Position numbers and translations under genes: made by a program. The notes under the pieces were generated by a model, which saw only the letters and a program-made list of their open reading frames with translations, was not told where the DNA came from and made no database searches. Source: Nostoc indistinguendum CM1-VF10 (GTDB lineage: Bacteria; Cyanobacteriota; Cyanobacteriia; Cyanobacteriales; Nostocaceae). From it: a stretch of 64,000 nucleotides of DNA. The stretch is taken from positions 62,001-126,000 of the forward strand of contig JAHHHS010000001.1 of the NCBI GenBank assembly GCA_019359215.1, in the 5' to 3' direction. Below are positions 17,384 to 26,615 of the stretch, one piece after another (the first letter of the stretch is position 1; the number at the start of each line of letters is the position of its first letter).

Positions 17384-19045
17384 ATGCGCCATCTCAAATT
17401 TGCTCCGAGTTGGTTGCGATTTTTAATTATTTTCTTATTGGCGATGGGTATATTGTTTCGCTTTTTTAACCTTGATGGCAAAGTTTACTGGCATGATGAA
17501 ACTTATACCTCATTGCGGATTTCTGGTTACACAATTAATGAAGCAAAACAGCGACTTTTTAATAATCTTGTCATTGGCGGAGAAAGTTTTGCCCAGTTTC
17601 AAGGTGTAAATCCAGAAAAAAGCTTAAATGACACAATTATGAATTTGGCAAAAGAAGATTCTCACCATCCACCGCTTTATTACATAATAGCCAGATTGTG
17701 GATGGAAATCTTTGGTAATTCGGTCACGGCGATTAGAAGTTTATCTGCCTGCATTAGTTTACTCGTTTTTCCTTGTGTTTATTGGCTATGTCGAGAATTA
17801 TTTAATGTACCGTTATCCGTTCCTGGGGTAGCGATCGCACTTATGGCAATTTCCCCAATTCATCTAGTTTATGCCCAAGAAGCACAAGAATATATTCTTT
17901 GGTTAGTCACCATATTGCTATCTAGTGCATCTCTGCTGCGAGCAATGCGGCTGGAATTACAAGATAAATATGAGCCAGTAAAACAAAGGAAACGACCTGA
18001 TTTATTCGTTCTTTGGAGTATTTATGCAATAACTTTAGCTATTAGCTTTTATACATTTATTTGGAGCGGATTTGTAGCAGCTGCTCATGGAATTTATGTG
18101 ATAATTACTGCCAAATTTCAGTTAACTGGAACTGTCAGAACTTATCTGTTAGCATCACTGGTAGGTTTCTTAGCCTTCATGCCTTGGGTAATAGTTGTAA
18201 TAGGTGACTTTTTTCAGTTTTTGATTTCATCAGATAAAACAGAAATACAGCCAAACATATTGCCTATGTTTCCCTTTTTACTAATGCAGTTAAGCCGGAT
18301 TTTTTTTGATATAGACCTTAGTCTAGGTAATCCTTTTAACTATTTGATTATACCAATTTTCTTGGTTTTAATAGGATATGCAATTACTTTTCTTTGCCTA
18401 ACAACTAACTATAAAGTCTGGTTTTTTGTCATTACATTGATTGTAGTACCAGCACTACCTCTAATACTGCTAAATCCTGGAAGCATACAACCATTTACCG
18501 AAGCATATTTCATACCATCTTATTTAGGAATCCAAGTGGCTGTTGCTTACTTACTAGCTACGCAAATATATAATGGGAGCGTGTCACGCCGGAGCATTTG
18601 GCACGTAATTATGGCATTAGTAATTATTTGTGGGCTGATTTCTTCTAGGGTGAGTTCCCAGGCAGAAACTTGGTGGAATAAGGGTATGAGTTATGGCAAT
18701 CCACAAGTTGCTCAAATCATCAATCAAGCGACTCGCCCACTTTTGATTAGTGATGCTTTGGGGAATAATTATGGAAATGTCTTTTCTTTGAGCTATCTTT
18801 TAGAACCAAAAGTCAGATTTCTGTTGGTGAACAATCAAAAAATCCCCCAAATTCCTGATGTATTTGCTGATTTATTTTTACTCAATCCTTCAAACGCTTG
18901 GCGCGAAACAATCGAAAAAAAGTATAGATTAAAGACAGATATTGTTTACAGTGACAATTATTATTCGGTCTGGAAATTGATTAAATATCCTAAGTTGCGC
19001 CGACGTAATATTCCATCTAATAAGAAGGTATCTGCTAGTTTATAG
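17384..19045 (+). CDS. Membrane glycosyltransferase, GT39/ArnT-like
   Basis: About 554 residues with ten or more hydrophobic helices. The first periplasmic loop carries DGKVYWHDETYTS, the acidic DE motif typical of dolichyl/undecaprenyl-phosphate-sugar transferases (GT39 and GT83 folds). HHPPLYYIIARLW and VYAQEAQEYILW are further family-like segments. It should move a sugar from a lipid-phosphate carrier to a protein or glycan on the outer face of the membrane. I chose ATG 17384; a TTG at 17357 would add nine residues but has no better ribosome site. It has no operon partner; DUF4079 follows after 150 bp. Confidence 0.8.
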   Translation: MRHLKFAPSWLRFLIIFLLAMGILFRFFNLDGKVYWHDETYTSLRISGYTINEAKQRLFNNLVIGGESFAQFQGVNPEKSLNDTIMNLAKEDSHHPPLYYIIARLWMEIFGNSVTAIRSLSACISLLVFPCVYWLCRELFNVPLSVPGVAIALMAISPIHLVYAQEAQEYILWLVTILLSSASLLRAMRLELQDKYEPVKQRKRPDLFVLWSIYAITLAISFYTFIWSGFVAAAHGIYVIITAKFQLTGTVRTYLLASLVGFLAFMPWVIVVIGDFFQFLISSDKTEIQPNILPMFPFLLMQLSRIFFDIDLSLGNPFNYLIIPIFLVLIGYAITFLCLTTNYKVWFFVITLIVVPALPLILLNPGSIQPFTEAYFIPSYLGIQVAVAYLLATQIYNGSVSRRSIWHVIMALVIICGLISSRVSSQAETWWNKGMSYGNPQVAQIINQATRPLLISDALGNNYGNVFSLSYLLEPKVRFLLVNNQKIPQIPDVFADLFLLNPSNAWRETIEKKYRLKTDIVYSDNYYSVWKLIKYPKLRRRNIPSNKKVSASL

Positions 19046-19192
19046 CATGATAGGCTGCACAAATTTTCTCTTAACATAAGCTAAAAATAAGAGATATTAA
19101 CCAAATTCTCATCTTAAATTAATTTAACCATTAGTAGGATACTTTATATTGCCCTTTGATATGATTTTAATGATTCATTAAAAGGGTATTGT

Positions 19193-19912
19193 ATGCAAAT
19201 AACAGATTTGCTTGGTCTTTTACATCCAGCGATCGCAGTTATATTCGTGTTCCCACTCATTGGTACAGTGGTTAATTTTGCTTGGCAAACACGCCAACGC
19301 AGATTGCAAATTGTAGGCGGGAGTAAGAGCAAAATTCCTCCAGTGGTGGGTGTAGAGCATAAACAGTTAGGTGAATGGCTAACAAGTGCAGTTGTCGGAC
19401 TAACTTTAATCGGATTAAGCTACCCTATCGGCAAAAATATTATCAAAAATCAATTGTGGAATGAAACACCTTTTCAAGTTGTTTTTATCGTATTAATATT
19501 TGCTGCTACCATTGCATCTTTAGTATTACTTTTTCGGGCAAAACAGCGAGTGTGGCGGGCAGTTTTTGCAACTTTAACTGGTGCTGGTTTAGTAATACTA
19601 GGCTGTCAGGATGGAGTGTATCGCCGCACTAATGAATGGTATTGGTCACATTATTATATTGGTATTAGCGCAGCACTGCTGATGATTTTTTCATTAGCAA
19701 TTGTTCAAGATATTTATCAAGATAAGTCCAATCGCTGGCGCATCATACATACGATATTAAACTGTATTGCTTTGTTACTATTTATTGGACAAGGCATGAC
19801 AGGAACGCGAGATTTATTAGAAATTCCTCTGAGTTGGCAAGAACCCTATATTTACCAGTGTGATTTTGTCAATAAAACTTGTCCAACGCCAAATTCCGAA
19901 GCACCAAAGTAA
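19193..19912 (+). CDS. DUF4079 membrane protein
   Basis: A 239-residue protein with about six hydrophobic helices. It starts MQITDLLGLLHPAIAVIFVFPLIG; the LHPA motif and EHKQLGEWLTSAVVGLTLIGLSYPIG are characteristic of the DUF4079 family, common in cyanobacteria and plastids. The family resembles cytochrome b561-like membrane proteins in layout, but no function is established. It is followed by a strong terminator-like hairpin at 20035-20088, which suggests a single-gene transcript. Confidence 0.8.
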   Translation: MQITDLLGLLHPAIAVIFVFPLIGTVVNFAWQTRQRRLQIVGGSKSKIPPVVGVEHKQLGEWLTSAVVGLTLIGLSYPIGKNIIKNQLWNETPFQVVFIVLIFAATIASLVLLFRAKQRVWRAVFATLTGAGLVILGCQDGVYRRTNEWYWSHYYIGISAALLMIFSLAIVQDIYQDKSNRWRIIHTILNCIALLLFIGQGMTGTRDLLEIPLSWQEPYIYQCDFVNKTCPTPNSEAPK

Positions 19913-20034
19913 ACTAAGAAATTTCCAATAAATAAATTATCCAATAAATGAACTACAGATACTCAATCGAGCGATCGCAATTCTCAAAAAACCATGTAAA
20001 AGTTCACGTTTACTGTTAACCGTCAACCGTCAAC

Positions 20035-20096
20035 GGCGTCGGGGCATTTCTCATCCCATCTTTAAAAAGAGTGGGTTTTCCCGACGCCTTTTTATA
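20035..20096 (+). terminator. Terminator-like hairpin built around a 48-bp dispersed repeat
   Basis: GGCGTCGGG (20035-20043) pairs with CCCGACGCC (20080-20088), followed by TTTTTAT: a good rho-independent terminator for DUF4079. Bases 20049-20096 recur identically at 52368-52415, where the left stem arm is missing. An inner stem (CCCA-CTTT / AAAG-TGGG) is present in both copies. Confidence 0.7.
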
Positions 20097-20140
20097 ATCA
20101 AATAATTACAAAAAACTTGTTAGATTTCCAAATTGGTTGT

Positions 20141-20560
20141 TTATGCAATATTGTCTACAAGCCGATCACGAATTGTTTTAAGTTGGTCTTGAGTCTTAAT
20201 TGGTTCTCGCGGCGCTGGTAATTCGGTATTAGGCCAGTTAGGTAAATCATTGCAGGGGCATAATAACGCCGGCATCCCGATGTTTCGCGCGGCTACTGGC
20301 ATACTGCAACGGCCACAACGCACCATATCCCATGCTGGTGTCAATAGTTCAGCAATGGTTTCTTGCGTACCCTCCAGGTAACAATCACCCGATTCTGGTG
20401 AGAGAATTTTTTGCCAGCACTCTTCAAATTCTTCACTATAGCGATCGCCATTTAGCACCAATTGGGGCAAAATACTTGCCTTACCGTTGCCCGTAATCAC
20501 CTTCTTACCCAACTGAAACCAGTAGGCAAGGTATCCTTTAACTTCTTGTTTGGTTGCCAT
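20141..20560 (-). CDS. Conserved cyanobacterial protein, function unknown
   Basis: A 139-residue soluble protein that I cannot assign to a named family. It starts MATKQEVKGYLAYWFQLGKK. It has a possible metal site: CGRCSMPVAAR in the middle, followed by LLCPCNDLPNWPNTELP, together CxxC...CxC. The C-terminus is charged and helical. It lies 21 bases downstream of cobU on the same strand, so the two are probably co-transcribed. The cysteine pairs suggest a zinc or iron-sulfur role but prove nothing. Confidence 0.7.
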   Translation of the reverse strand: MATKQEVKGYLAYWFQLGKKVITGNGKASILPQLVLNGDRYSEEFEECWQKILSPESGDCYLEGTQETIAELLTPAWDMVRCGRCSMPVAARNIGMPALLCPCNDLPNWPNTELPAPREPIKTQDQLKTIRDRLVDNIA

Positions 20561-20581
20561 ATTACAATTTTAGATTATCAA

Positions 20582-21154
20582 TTAAGAATCTTGGTTCCTC
20601 ACTTCTCCTTCCCCTCTAATTGGCAATGGCGAACCAAGGACGCTTAGATTGAGAATATGACCACCAGTAACTAAATAAACAGTGTGGCTAAGTGCAGCTA
20701 GCTGGCGCACTAAAGAACCCAAGCGATCGCGGAACGTCCTCCCAAGCGGATAAGCTGGTACCACACCCCAACCTACCTCTTCCGCTACAAATAGCATATC
20801 AGCAGCAACCAAATCCACTGTCTCTAATAACTCTGCAACAATGTTTTCCCAGCTAGATTCGTCCTCTTCTAAGAGATTAGCAACCCAAGTTCCTAAAGAA
20901 TCAACTAAAAGACAGCTATAAGGTTTAGCATCGGCGAGGGTTGCAGACAGTTCCACAGGTACAGATAAAGTTATCCAGTCTTGAGGGCGACGTTCTTGGT
21001 GTTCTAAAATGCGTTGATGCCATTCTTGGTCATCGGGGTTATCAGTGGCTGTTGCTACGTAAACAACTGCTTTTCCTGACTGCATAGCCAGAGTTTCCGC
21101 CCACTCACTTTTACCAGATCGTGCTGGCCCTGTTACTAAAATGATTTTACCCAA
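20582..21154 (-). CDS. cobU: Adenosylcobinamide kinase / adenosylcobinamide-phosphate guanylyltransferase
   Basis: A 190-residue protein with P-loop GPARSGKSEWAE at about 9-20, the YVATA strand, the HQERRPQDW segment holding the guanylylated histidine, LLVDSLGTWVANLL, and EEVGWGVVPAYPLGRTFRD. All are diagnostic of CobU/CobP, which phosphorylates adenosylcobinamide and then adds GMP in vitamin B12 (pseudocobalamin) nucleotide-loop assembly. It is the first gene of a probable two-gene unit with the CxxC protein. I looked for a cobalamin riboswitch upstream and did not find one. Confidence 0.92.
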   Translation of the reverse strand: MGKIILVTGPARSGKSEWAETLAMQSGKAVVYVATATDNPDDQEWHQRILEHQERRPQDWITLSVPVELSATLADAKPYSCLLVDSLGTWVANLLEEDESSWENIVAELLETVDLVAADMLFVAEEVGWGVVPAYPLGRTFRDRLGSLVRQLAALSHTVYLVTGGHILNLSVLGSPLPIRGEGEVRNQDS

Positions 21155-21551
21155 AGTTGTTTTTTGAGTATTTTAACAAGAGAGGTATCAGGCAGAGGGC
21201 AGTTCTCGCTGGAGAAATATTGCCATCTCCTTCCAGCCTTCTCCACCAATATGCCTACGGTTGCAATTTATCACCGCAATTTTTTACTACATTGACGAGA
21301 TTTTTGGTTTCAAATAACTTTTAAGGGATAAAATTAGCACCAGCACCATTCAAAATTTATAATTCATAATTCTGTTTCCAGTCAGGATTGAAACCCCACG
21401 GCAAACAGGACTAGCGTCATTATGCACCAGGTAAAAACCCTTTCTAATTACGAATTAGATTGATGTCACAACTGGCAAAAGCCAAAAATCCCAACAACCC
21501 AATTCTCAATTATTTAACACCATTGGGGAAAGCAAACTTTAGGATGTCTTT
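21155..21551. other. Divergent spacer between cobU and a hypothetical gene
   Basis: About 400 bp, AT-rich. It contains AATTTATAATTCATAATTC-type repeats and an isolated AGTCAGGA, which by itself resembles part of a B12 box, but the rest of a cobalamin riboswitch is absent on either strand. No gene seen. Confidence 0.4.
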
Positions 21552-22364
21552 ATGAACGCAGGCTTAAAACGCATAGAAGCAACTCTACACGATTTAGGGA
21601 ATCGCGGCACTGCCTCTGCCGCCGAAACAGTTGATTCGACGACGACAAAACGACCTTTCTCCTTTAGAATCAGCGTCGGAGCTAATGAACCGGCAGAAAG
21701 TACACAAGCTCCATCCTCTGAGGAAGAACAAACAGTTGACTTGGGCAAAGATACTGATAGTGATTATCCTTCTGAAGAAAATTTCTTTCCTCACCATGAC
21801 TCTGTGCAAACCTTTCAGGCAGAAGAGAATGGTGGCAAAACACCCAGCCTACCCAAATTAAAAACTCCGAGCTTTAGTAGCCATCGCCACGGAGCAAATC
21901 CAGCATTGGCGATGAATCTATTGGTAGAAATTCAGGAAACTGTCGCCGGTTGGCAAACAGAACTGCAAAATATTTTGAAGCAAATTCAGGATATTTACTT
22001 AGAAGGGCCAATTGTTAATGGCTGGTTAGAATCCAATCCCACCGAACCAGAGCCAGGAGGAACTGCAACACTGCGCCATGCAGAAGTTGACCGCCTGATG
22101 AACTACGTAGAAGAAATTTGCGCGACTGGTGGAAAAGTATCTTATCAATCATCTATTACTGGCTACCGCCTTTGTGGTGTGGACGATGCTGGTAAAGTCT
22201 GGTCGCGCCCATGTCCAGCAGATCAGGTTCCCAATGTTAGTATGGCGATCGCACGTTACCAAAAGTTACGTCAACTGTTGGGACGCAAGCAATCTTTGGA
22301 AACCCGTCTGAGTCAACTGGCTCAAACACTTGTAGTTTTACACAGTCATATTCAACAAACGTAA
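21552..22364 (+). CDS. Conserved hypothetical protein with acidic linker and helical C-terminal domain
   Basis: A 270-residue protein not assigned to a named family. Residues 1-15 form a short helix (MNAGLKRIEATLHDLG) that may be a docking peptide. Residues 20-120 are serine/glutamate-rich and probably disordered. Residues 120-270 are a compact mixed domain: MNLLVEIQETVAGWQTEL, ILKQIQDIYLEGPIVNGWLES, and a tail with SMAIARYQKLRQLLGRKQSLE. The layout of tag, linker and domain suggests a protein recruited to a larger assembly. It lies upstream of the polysaccharide genes but about 200 bp away. Confidence 0.65.
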   Translation: MNAGLKRIEATLHDLGNRGTASAAETVDSTTTKRPFSFRISVGANEPAESTQAPSSEEEQTVDLGKDTDSDYPSEENFFPHHDSVQTFQAEENGGKTPSLPKLKTPSFSSHRHGANPALAMNLLVEIQETVAGWQTELQNILKQIQDIYLEGPIVNGWLESNPTEPEPGGTATLRHAEVDRLMNYVEEICATGGKVSYQSSITGYRLCGVDDAGKVWSRPCPADQVPNVSMAIARYQKLRQLLGRKQSLETRLSQLAQTLVVLHSHIQQT

Positions 22365-22563
22365 AGTTTTAAAGTTTATTTCCGAAGAAACTCGGTTGGT
22401 GGGTGGGTAATTTTTAGTTTAGATTAACTCTCAGTAGATGTGCGTTGGATTTAAGATTTTTATCTAAAATCGTTTGACTGAGCGTAGCCGTACCACTTAG
22501 TGGAAGCAAACTACGCGTAGGTTCCGCAGGAAAGTCCCAAATCTCAAATCCAAAATAAAATCT

Positions 22564-23496
22564 ATGCCAGACACCCAAATCTCTGCCATTATCTGTACCC
22601 ACAATCGAGATACCTATTTAGGGGCTGCAATTGATAGTCTTTTAGAGCAGGATTTTGCTGCTGACTTTGAAATTGTGGTAGTTGATAATGGATCTAGCGA
22701 TCGCACCCGTGAGGTTGTAGAACAAAGGGTTGACAATCCGCGCCTGAAATATATATTTGAACCCACCATTGGTTTATCTGTCGCCCGTAACACGGGTGCA
22801 AAAGTAGCGAATGGTGATATTCTTGCTTATCTGGATGACGATGCCGTTGCGAGCAAGGGCTGGCTACAAGTTTTATATTTTGCCTATTACAATAATTCTA
22901 AACTAGCGATCGCAGGTGGCAAAGTCACTCTCATCTGGCCCGAAGGAATCCAGCAACCACGGTGGCTATCTCCAGGGTTAGCTGCAAACCTGGGTGCATA
23001 CGATTTGGGTGACAATATCATTTACATTGAGCAACCTGGCTTAACACCTAGAGGCTTAAATTACTCCATCCGCCGCAGTTTTTTAGAAGAAATTGGCGGT
23101 TTTGATCCTCATCTCGGTCGAGTCGGAAAAAATCTACTATCAAATGAAGAACTGCAAATGACCGAATTTGCCCTACAGCGTGGTTGGCAAGTCGCTTATC
23201 TTCCCGAAGCGCTGGTTGCTCACAATGTTGCTCCAGAACGCCTCCAACGCTCCTGGTTTTTAAACCGAGGCTGGTGGCAGGGTATCAGTGAATGCTATCG
23301 AGAACAACTCGCTGGTAAAGCTGGGATCGCTCAATTGCAGCGAGGTAGCGAACGGTTTGTGCGGGGCTTATATAAAGCATTGCAATATTTCTCTGATCCA
23401 GCAGAACGATTTGATAAACTTGTCTATGCTTACGGTCAAATTGGTTACTTAAATGCTGCTATTCAAGGACTTTTATCTACATCAAATAAGAAATAA
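22564..23496 (+). CDS. Glycosyltransferase family 2 (exopolysaccharide)
   Basis: A 310-residue GT-A enzyme. It shows SAIICTHNRDTYLGAAIDSLL, VVDNGSSDRT, GLSVARNTG and AYLDDDAV with the DDD metal motif near residue 95, then GGFDPHLGR and NEELQMTEFALQRGW. It should add a sugar from a nucleotide donor on the cytoplasmic side. It is the first of three same-direction genes (two GT2 and a WcaF-like acetyltransferase). Similar trios occur in the hormogonium polysaccharide (hps) gene sets of Nostoc; that assignment is a guess from order and type. Confidence 0.85.
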   Translation: MPDTQISAIICTHNRDTYLGAAIDSLLEQDFAADFEIVVVDNGSSDRTREVVEQRVDNPRLKYIFEPTIGLSVARNTGAKVANGDILAYLDDDAVASKGWLQVLYFAYYNNSKLAIAGGKVTLIWPEGIQQPRWLSPGLAANLGAYDLGDNIIYIEQPGLTPRGLNYSIRRSFLEEIGGFDPHLGRVGKNLLSNEELQMTEFALQRGWQVAYLPEALVAHNVAPERLQRSWFLNRGWWQGISECYREQLAGKAGIAQLQRGSERFVRGLYKALQYFSDPAERFDKLVYAYGQIGYLNAAIQGLLSTSNKK

Positions 23497-23519
23497 ACAA
23501 TAATATAATTTATACTGAT

Positions 23520-24473
23520 ATGTCATCTAAAATACCAGTTTCTGTATTAATTCCAGCAAAAAACGAACAAGCAAACTTACCAGCCTGCCTCGCTAGCCTC
23601 AGCAGAGCAGATGAAATATTTGTAGTAGATTCTCAAAGTACCGATAACAGCATTGAAATTGCTAAAAGTCACGGTGTAAATATCGTCCAATTCAACTTCA
23701 ATGGACGTTGGCCAAAAAAGAAAAATTGGTCTTTAGATAATCTACCTTTTCGTAATGAATGGGTGCTAATTGTAGATTGCGATGAGCGCATCACCCCCGA
23801 ACTTTGGGAAGAAATTGATCAAGCAATTCAAAATGCTGAATATACAGGTTATTACCTCAACCGCCGGGTATTTTTCTTAGGAAAATGGATTCGTTATGGT
23901 GGGAAATATCCCGATTGGAATCTACGTTTATTTCAGCATAAAAAAGGTCGCTACGAAAATCTACATACAGAAGATATTCCTAATACTGGTGATAACGAAG
24001 TTCACGAGCATGTGATTTTGCAGGGCAAAGTTGGGTATCTCAAAAATGATATGCTCCATGAGGACTTCCGCGATCTTTACCATTGGTTAGAACGGCATAA
24101 TCGCTATTCCAACTGGGAAGCCAGCGTTTATTTTAATATTCTCGCAGGGAAAGATGATAGCGGCACTATCGGCGCGAATCTATTTGGTGATGCAGTCCAA
24201 CGCAAGCGCTTTTTGAAAAAAGTGTGGGTACACCTGCCATTTAAACCCATGTTACGGTTTATTTTGTTTTATATTATTCAACGCGGTTTTCTGGATGGCA
24301 AAGCCGGATATATCTATGCACGCTTGCTGAGTCAATATGAATATCAAATTGGCGTTAAACTCTACGAATTACGCAACTGTGGTGGTCACTTAAATACTGC
24401 AACTACCCCGAAGGAAGCAGGGGAGCAAGAAAGCAGGGAAGCAGAGGGAAACCTATTGACCATTGACTCGTGA
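23520..24473 (+). CDS. Glycosyltransferase family 2, WaaE/KdtX-like
   Basis: A 317-residue GT-A enzyme starting IPVSVLIPAKNEQANLPACL, with VVDSQSTDNS and VLIVDCDERITPELW (the DxD-like DCD motif) near residue 85. YYLNRRVFFLGKWIRYGG and YPDWNLRLFQ are typical of beta-glucosyl/heptosyl branch transferases of the WaaE type. The last 20 residues (GEQESREAEGNLL) are encoded by AG-rich simple sequence like that of nearby spacers, so the original C-terminus may have been extended by repeat spread. It begins about 20 bases after the preceding GT2 gene. Confidence 0.85.
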   Translation: MSSKIPVSVLIPAKNEQANLPACLASLSRADEIFVVDSQSTDNSIEIAKSHGVNIVQFNFNGRWPKKKNWSLDNLPFRNEWVLIVDCDERITPELWEEIDQAIQNAEYTGYYLNRRVFFLGKWIRYGGKYPDWNLRLFQHKKGRYENLHTEDIPNTGDNEVHEHVILQGKVGYLKNDMLHEDFRDLYHWLERHNRYSNWEASVYFNILAGKDDSGTIGANLFGDAVQRKRFLKKVWVHLPFKPMLRFILFYIIQRGFLDGKAGYIYARLLSQYEYQIGVKLYELRNCGGHLNTATTPKEAGEQESREAEGNLLTIDS

Positions 24474-24497
24474 GAAATAACTAATGACTAATTACTA

Positions 24498-25079
24498 ATG
24501 ACTAATGACCAACCTTTTGTAGATTTACGCAAATATGACCAATCTTGGTTTGATCGGGGGCGTCCAGCTTGGTATATTTTCTTATGGTGGCTTGTACAAG
24601 CGATCGCCTTTCCTCTAACTCCTCAACCGTTAAATATTCTGCGTTGTGCTTTGCTACGACTATTTGGCGCTCATATTGGTAAAGGCGTATTAATTCGACC
24701 TACCGCTCGCTTCACCTACCCTTGGAAAGTTACCATTGGCAACTACAGTTGGATTGGAGATGACGTAGTTTTATATAGCCTTGATCAGATTCGCATCGGT
24801 GAACACTGCGTAATTTCCCAAAAAAGTTATCTGTGTACTGGTAGTCATGATATGCAAGACCCTACCTTTGGGTTGAAAACAGCTAGTATCACAATTGACA
24901 ATGGTGCATGGGTAGCAGCAGATTGTTTCGTTGCGCCGGGAGTGCAAATCGGGGCTAATGCGGTGATTGGCGCTCGTAGTAATGTTTTTACTAATATGCC
25001 TTCTGGCCAGGTTTGTTGGGGAAGTCCCTGTCGTCCCAAGACGGTTAGGATAAAACCTGATCCCTCCATAACCCCATGA
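24498..25079 (+). CDS. WcaF-like colanic-acid-type O-acetyltransferase
   Basis: A 193-residue left-handed beta-helix acetyltransferase. Hexapeptide-repeat segments run from about residue 50 (FGAHIGKGVLIRPTARF) to 175, with the catalytic histidine region TGSHDMQDPTFG and the late GARSNVFTNMPSGQVCWGSPC. It should acetylate a sugar of the exopolysaccharide made by the neighbouring GT2 enzymes. The ATG at 24498 lies inside a run of ACTAATG heptamers, so the first four residues (MTND) are repeat-encoded. In Nostoc the equivalent is called HpsU; I use that only as a possibility. Confidence 0.85.
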   Translation: MTNDQPFVDLRKYDQSWFDRGRPAWYIFLWWLVQAIAFPLTPQPLNILRCALLRLFGAHIGKGVLIRPTARFTYPWKVTIGNYSWIGDDVVLYSLDQIRIGEHCVISQKSYLCTGSHDMQDPTFGLKTASITIDNGAWVAADCFVAPGVQIGANAVIGARSNVFTNMPSGQVCWGSPCRPKTVRIKPDPSITP

Positions 25080-25531
25080 TTTTATAGATAAATGTCAGGT
25101 AGCACAGTTAGTTGTTCTACTTGACATTTACCTAAATATTTATTTGCTTTTGCGAAGAGAATAAAAGTGCGATCGCTAAAATCTTAATGCACATTTAACT
25201 AACAATCTAAAATTCAGTAAATTGCAAAGTTTTTTCAAAGGCGATCGCTAACCCCTAGCCTAAATCATAGTTAAGTAGCAAAAATAACTATTAATATTCT
25301 ATAATTTTATTGAATATATGCGAACCTTTGGTAAAAGTGTCAAAGTGCTTTTGTCCAAGCCCTACACCCCAAGCCACTTGTTAATAAATTTACAGATAGT
25401 GATTAATACAAAATAAAGTTAGTCATTAGTCTATTAGTTATTCTCCCCCTACCCCATGCTCTGTTTGGTCAAGCAAAATGGTAAGCAGCAATGGTAATAT
25501 ATTTTTACGGCTGCTCTAATCCTTGCTATTG
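25080..25531. other. Spacer after the polysaccharide genes
   Basis: About 450 bp of AT-rich DNA with three HIP1 octamers or half-sites and a TAGTCATTAG repeat tract near 25420. No gene or clear terminator stands out. Confidence 0.4.
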
Positions 25532-26008
25532 ATGAACAAACTATTGGATGAAACGCTGTCAATCAAAATTGCTGAAGACATAAACAGCAGAGCTAGCACT
25601 CCGTTTGATAATGCTTACAAAGCAGCATTATTCACTGAGGGAGCTAGATATATTCAGGGATTTTTAGCTTTTGCGGGGAAACCATACAGACCGATTGAAC
25701 ACAGTTGGATTGAGATTGGCGACGCCTCCGATGTCCGCATTATCGATCCCACATTACCGCATCTAAACAAAAATCCCCAAGAACTCTGGTATTTTGCAGC
25801 ACAAAGGCTAACCGTTAAAAAACTGAAAGCCATCATTGAAGAATCCAAAGAAGATTATCCAGAAGATGATCCATTACCAATCTATGGTGATCCACCTTAT
25901 GAATACTACGGTGATGTGATGTTGGGTGGTCAAGACTATTTAGCAGCATATCAAGCCGCAGAGGCTAAATGTAGAGAAATCAGCGAACTTAACCCTGAGA
26001 GTAACTAA
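25532..26008 (+). CDS. Hypothetical protein, single domain
   Basis: 158 residues from the ATG at 25532 (a TTG at 25523 would add three). I do not recognise the family by name. Residues 20-85 (AALFTEGARYIQGFLAF, then EHSWIEIGD and RIIDPTLP) have the spacing of a papain/transglutaminase-like fold fragment, with a histidine in EHSW and aspartate in IDPT. The second half is acidic and ends in a helix. Repeats flank the gene on the 3' side. It could be a small accessory enzyme or an immunity-type protein. Coding potential looks good; function is unknown. Confidence 0.6.
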   Translation: MNKLLDETLSIKIAEDINSRASTPFDNAYKAALFTEGARYIQGFLAFAGKPYRPIEHSWIEIGDASDVRIIDPTLPHLNKNPQELWYFAAQRLTVKKLKAIIEESKEDYPEDDPLPIYGDPPYEYYGDVMLGGQDYLAAYQAAEAKCREISELNPESN

Positions 26009-26168
26009 GTAATTCGTAATTCGTAATTCGTAATTCAGAATTACGAATCATGAATAATTTAACAAGTAGTGGGGGTTTAAGTCCCCTGCTTTTATCAACC
26101 AGCGCGTTTTGATGCCTAAGCTAAATCCCCGCCACAAAACGTAATTGCGAATTGCGAATTGCGAATTG
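26009..26168. repeat. Octamer/heptamer repeats GTAATTC and GCGAATT
   Basis: Four GTAATTC units and their inverted form (GAATTACGAA) make a hairpin near 26010-26050. Four GCGAATT units lie at about 26148-26168. They separate two convergent genes and may serve as a transcription barrier. Confidence 0.65.
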
Positions 26169-26170
26169 TT

Positions 26171-26569
26171 TTAATATGATTTGCCATCGCTGCCAAAGTA
26201 TTCCCTATAGCTGCAAATTTTGTCTCCACGCACATCAAAAGAAACTGCTACCCGATTTTTGTAAGGCTGTCCGAATAAAAGTCCCTCATCCCGAAACTCA
26301 AAGACGGCTGTTGTTTCATTACTAGTAACACGGTCTAGACTAGCCAGGTTCAAACCAGGATTAAAGGATTCATAAACGTACTCGAAAAATTCTCTAGTTC
26401 GCTCTTTTCCCACATTTAAACCGTGAAATTTTCCCATTGGAAACCAAAAAGTAAAATCTTCTGTGAGCATATCTAACAATGCTTCCCAGTCTCCCGTTGC
26501 CATACCATGCGTAAGATTCTCAAATGCCTGTCGAGCAACTTTTAAAGTATTTTCTGAATCTTGTGTCAT
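26171..26569 (-). CDS. SnoaL-like / NTF2-fold protein
   Basis: 132 residues from the ATG at 26567-26569 (a GTG six bases upstream is possible). The pattern of a first helix with ENLTHGMATGDWEALLDMLTEDFTFWFPMG, then GRxRTREFFEYV-like packing and a strand SNETTAVFEFRDEG, is that of the cone-shaped NTF2-like fold. Such proteins are often small-molecule isomerases, hydrolases or ligand carriers. It lies 47 bases downstream of the quinone-oxidoreductase-like gene on the same strand and may be co-transcribed, hinting at a shared small-molecule substrate. Confidence 0.7.
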   Translation of the reverse strand: MTQDSENTLKVARQAFENLTHGMATGDWEALLDMLTEDFTFWFPMGKFHGLNVGKERTREFFEYVYESFNPGLNLASLDRVTSNETTAVFEFRDEGLLFGQPYKNRVAVSFDVRGDKICSYREYFGSDGKSY

Positions 26570-26615
26570 TCTCACCCTCGACTGGATATAAATTAATACA
26601 TGAATACCGTGTTCC

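Noticed and set aside
21370..21410. AGTCAGGA motif, part of a cobalamin riboswitch B12 box, near cobU
   Set aside because: It is on the strand opposite to cobU and the other conserved riboswitch parts are absent.
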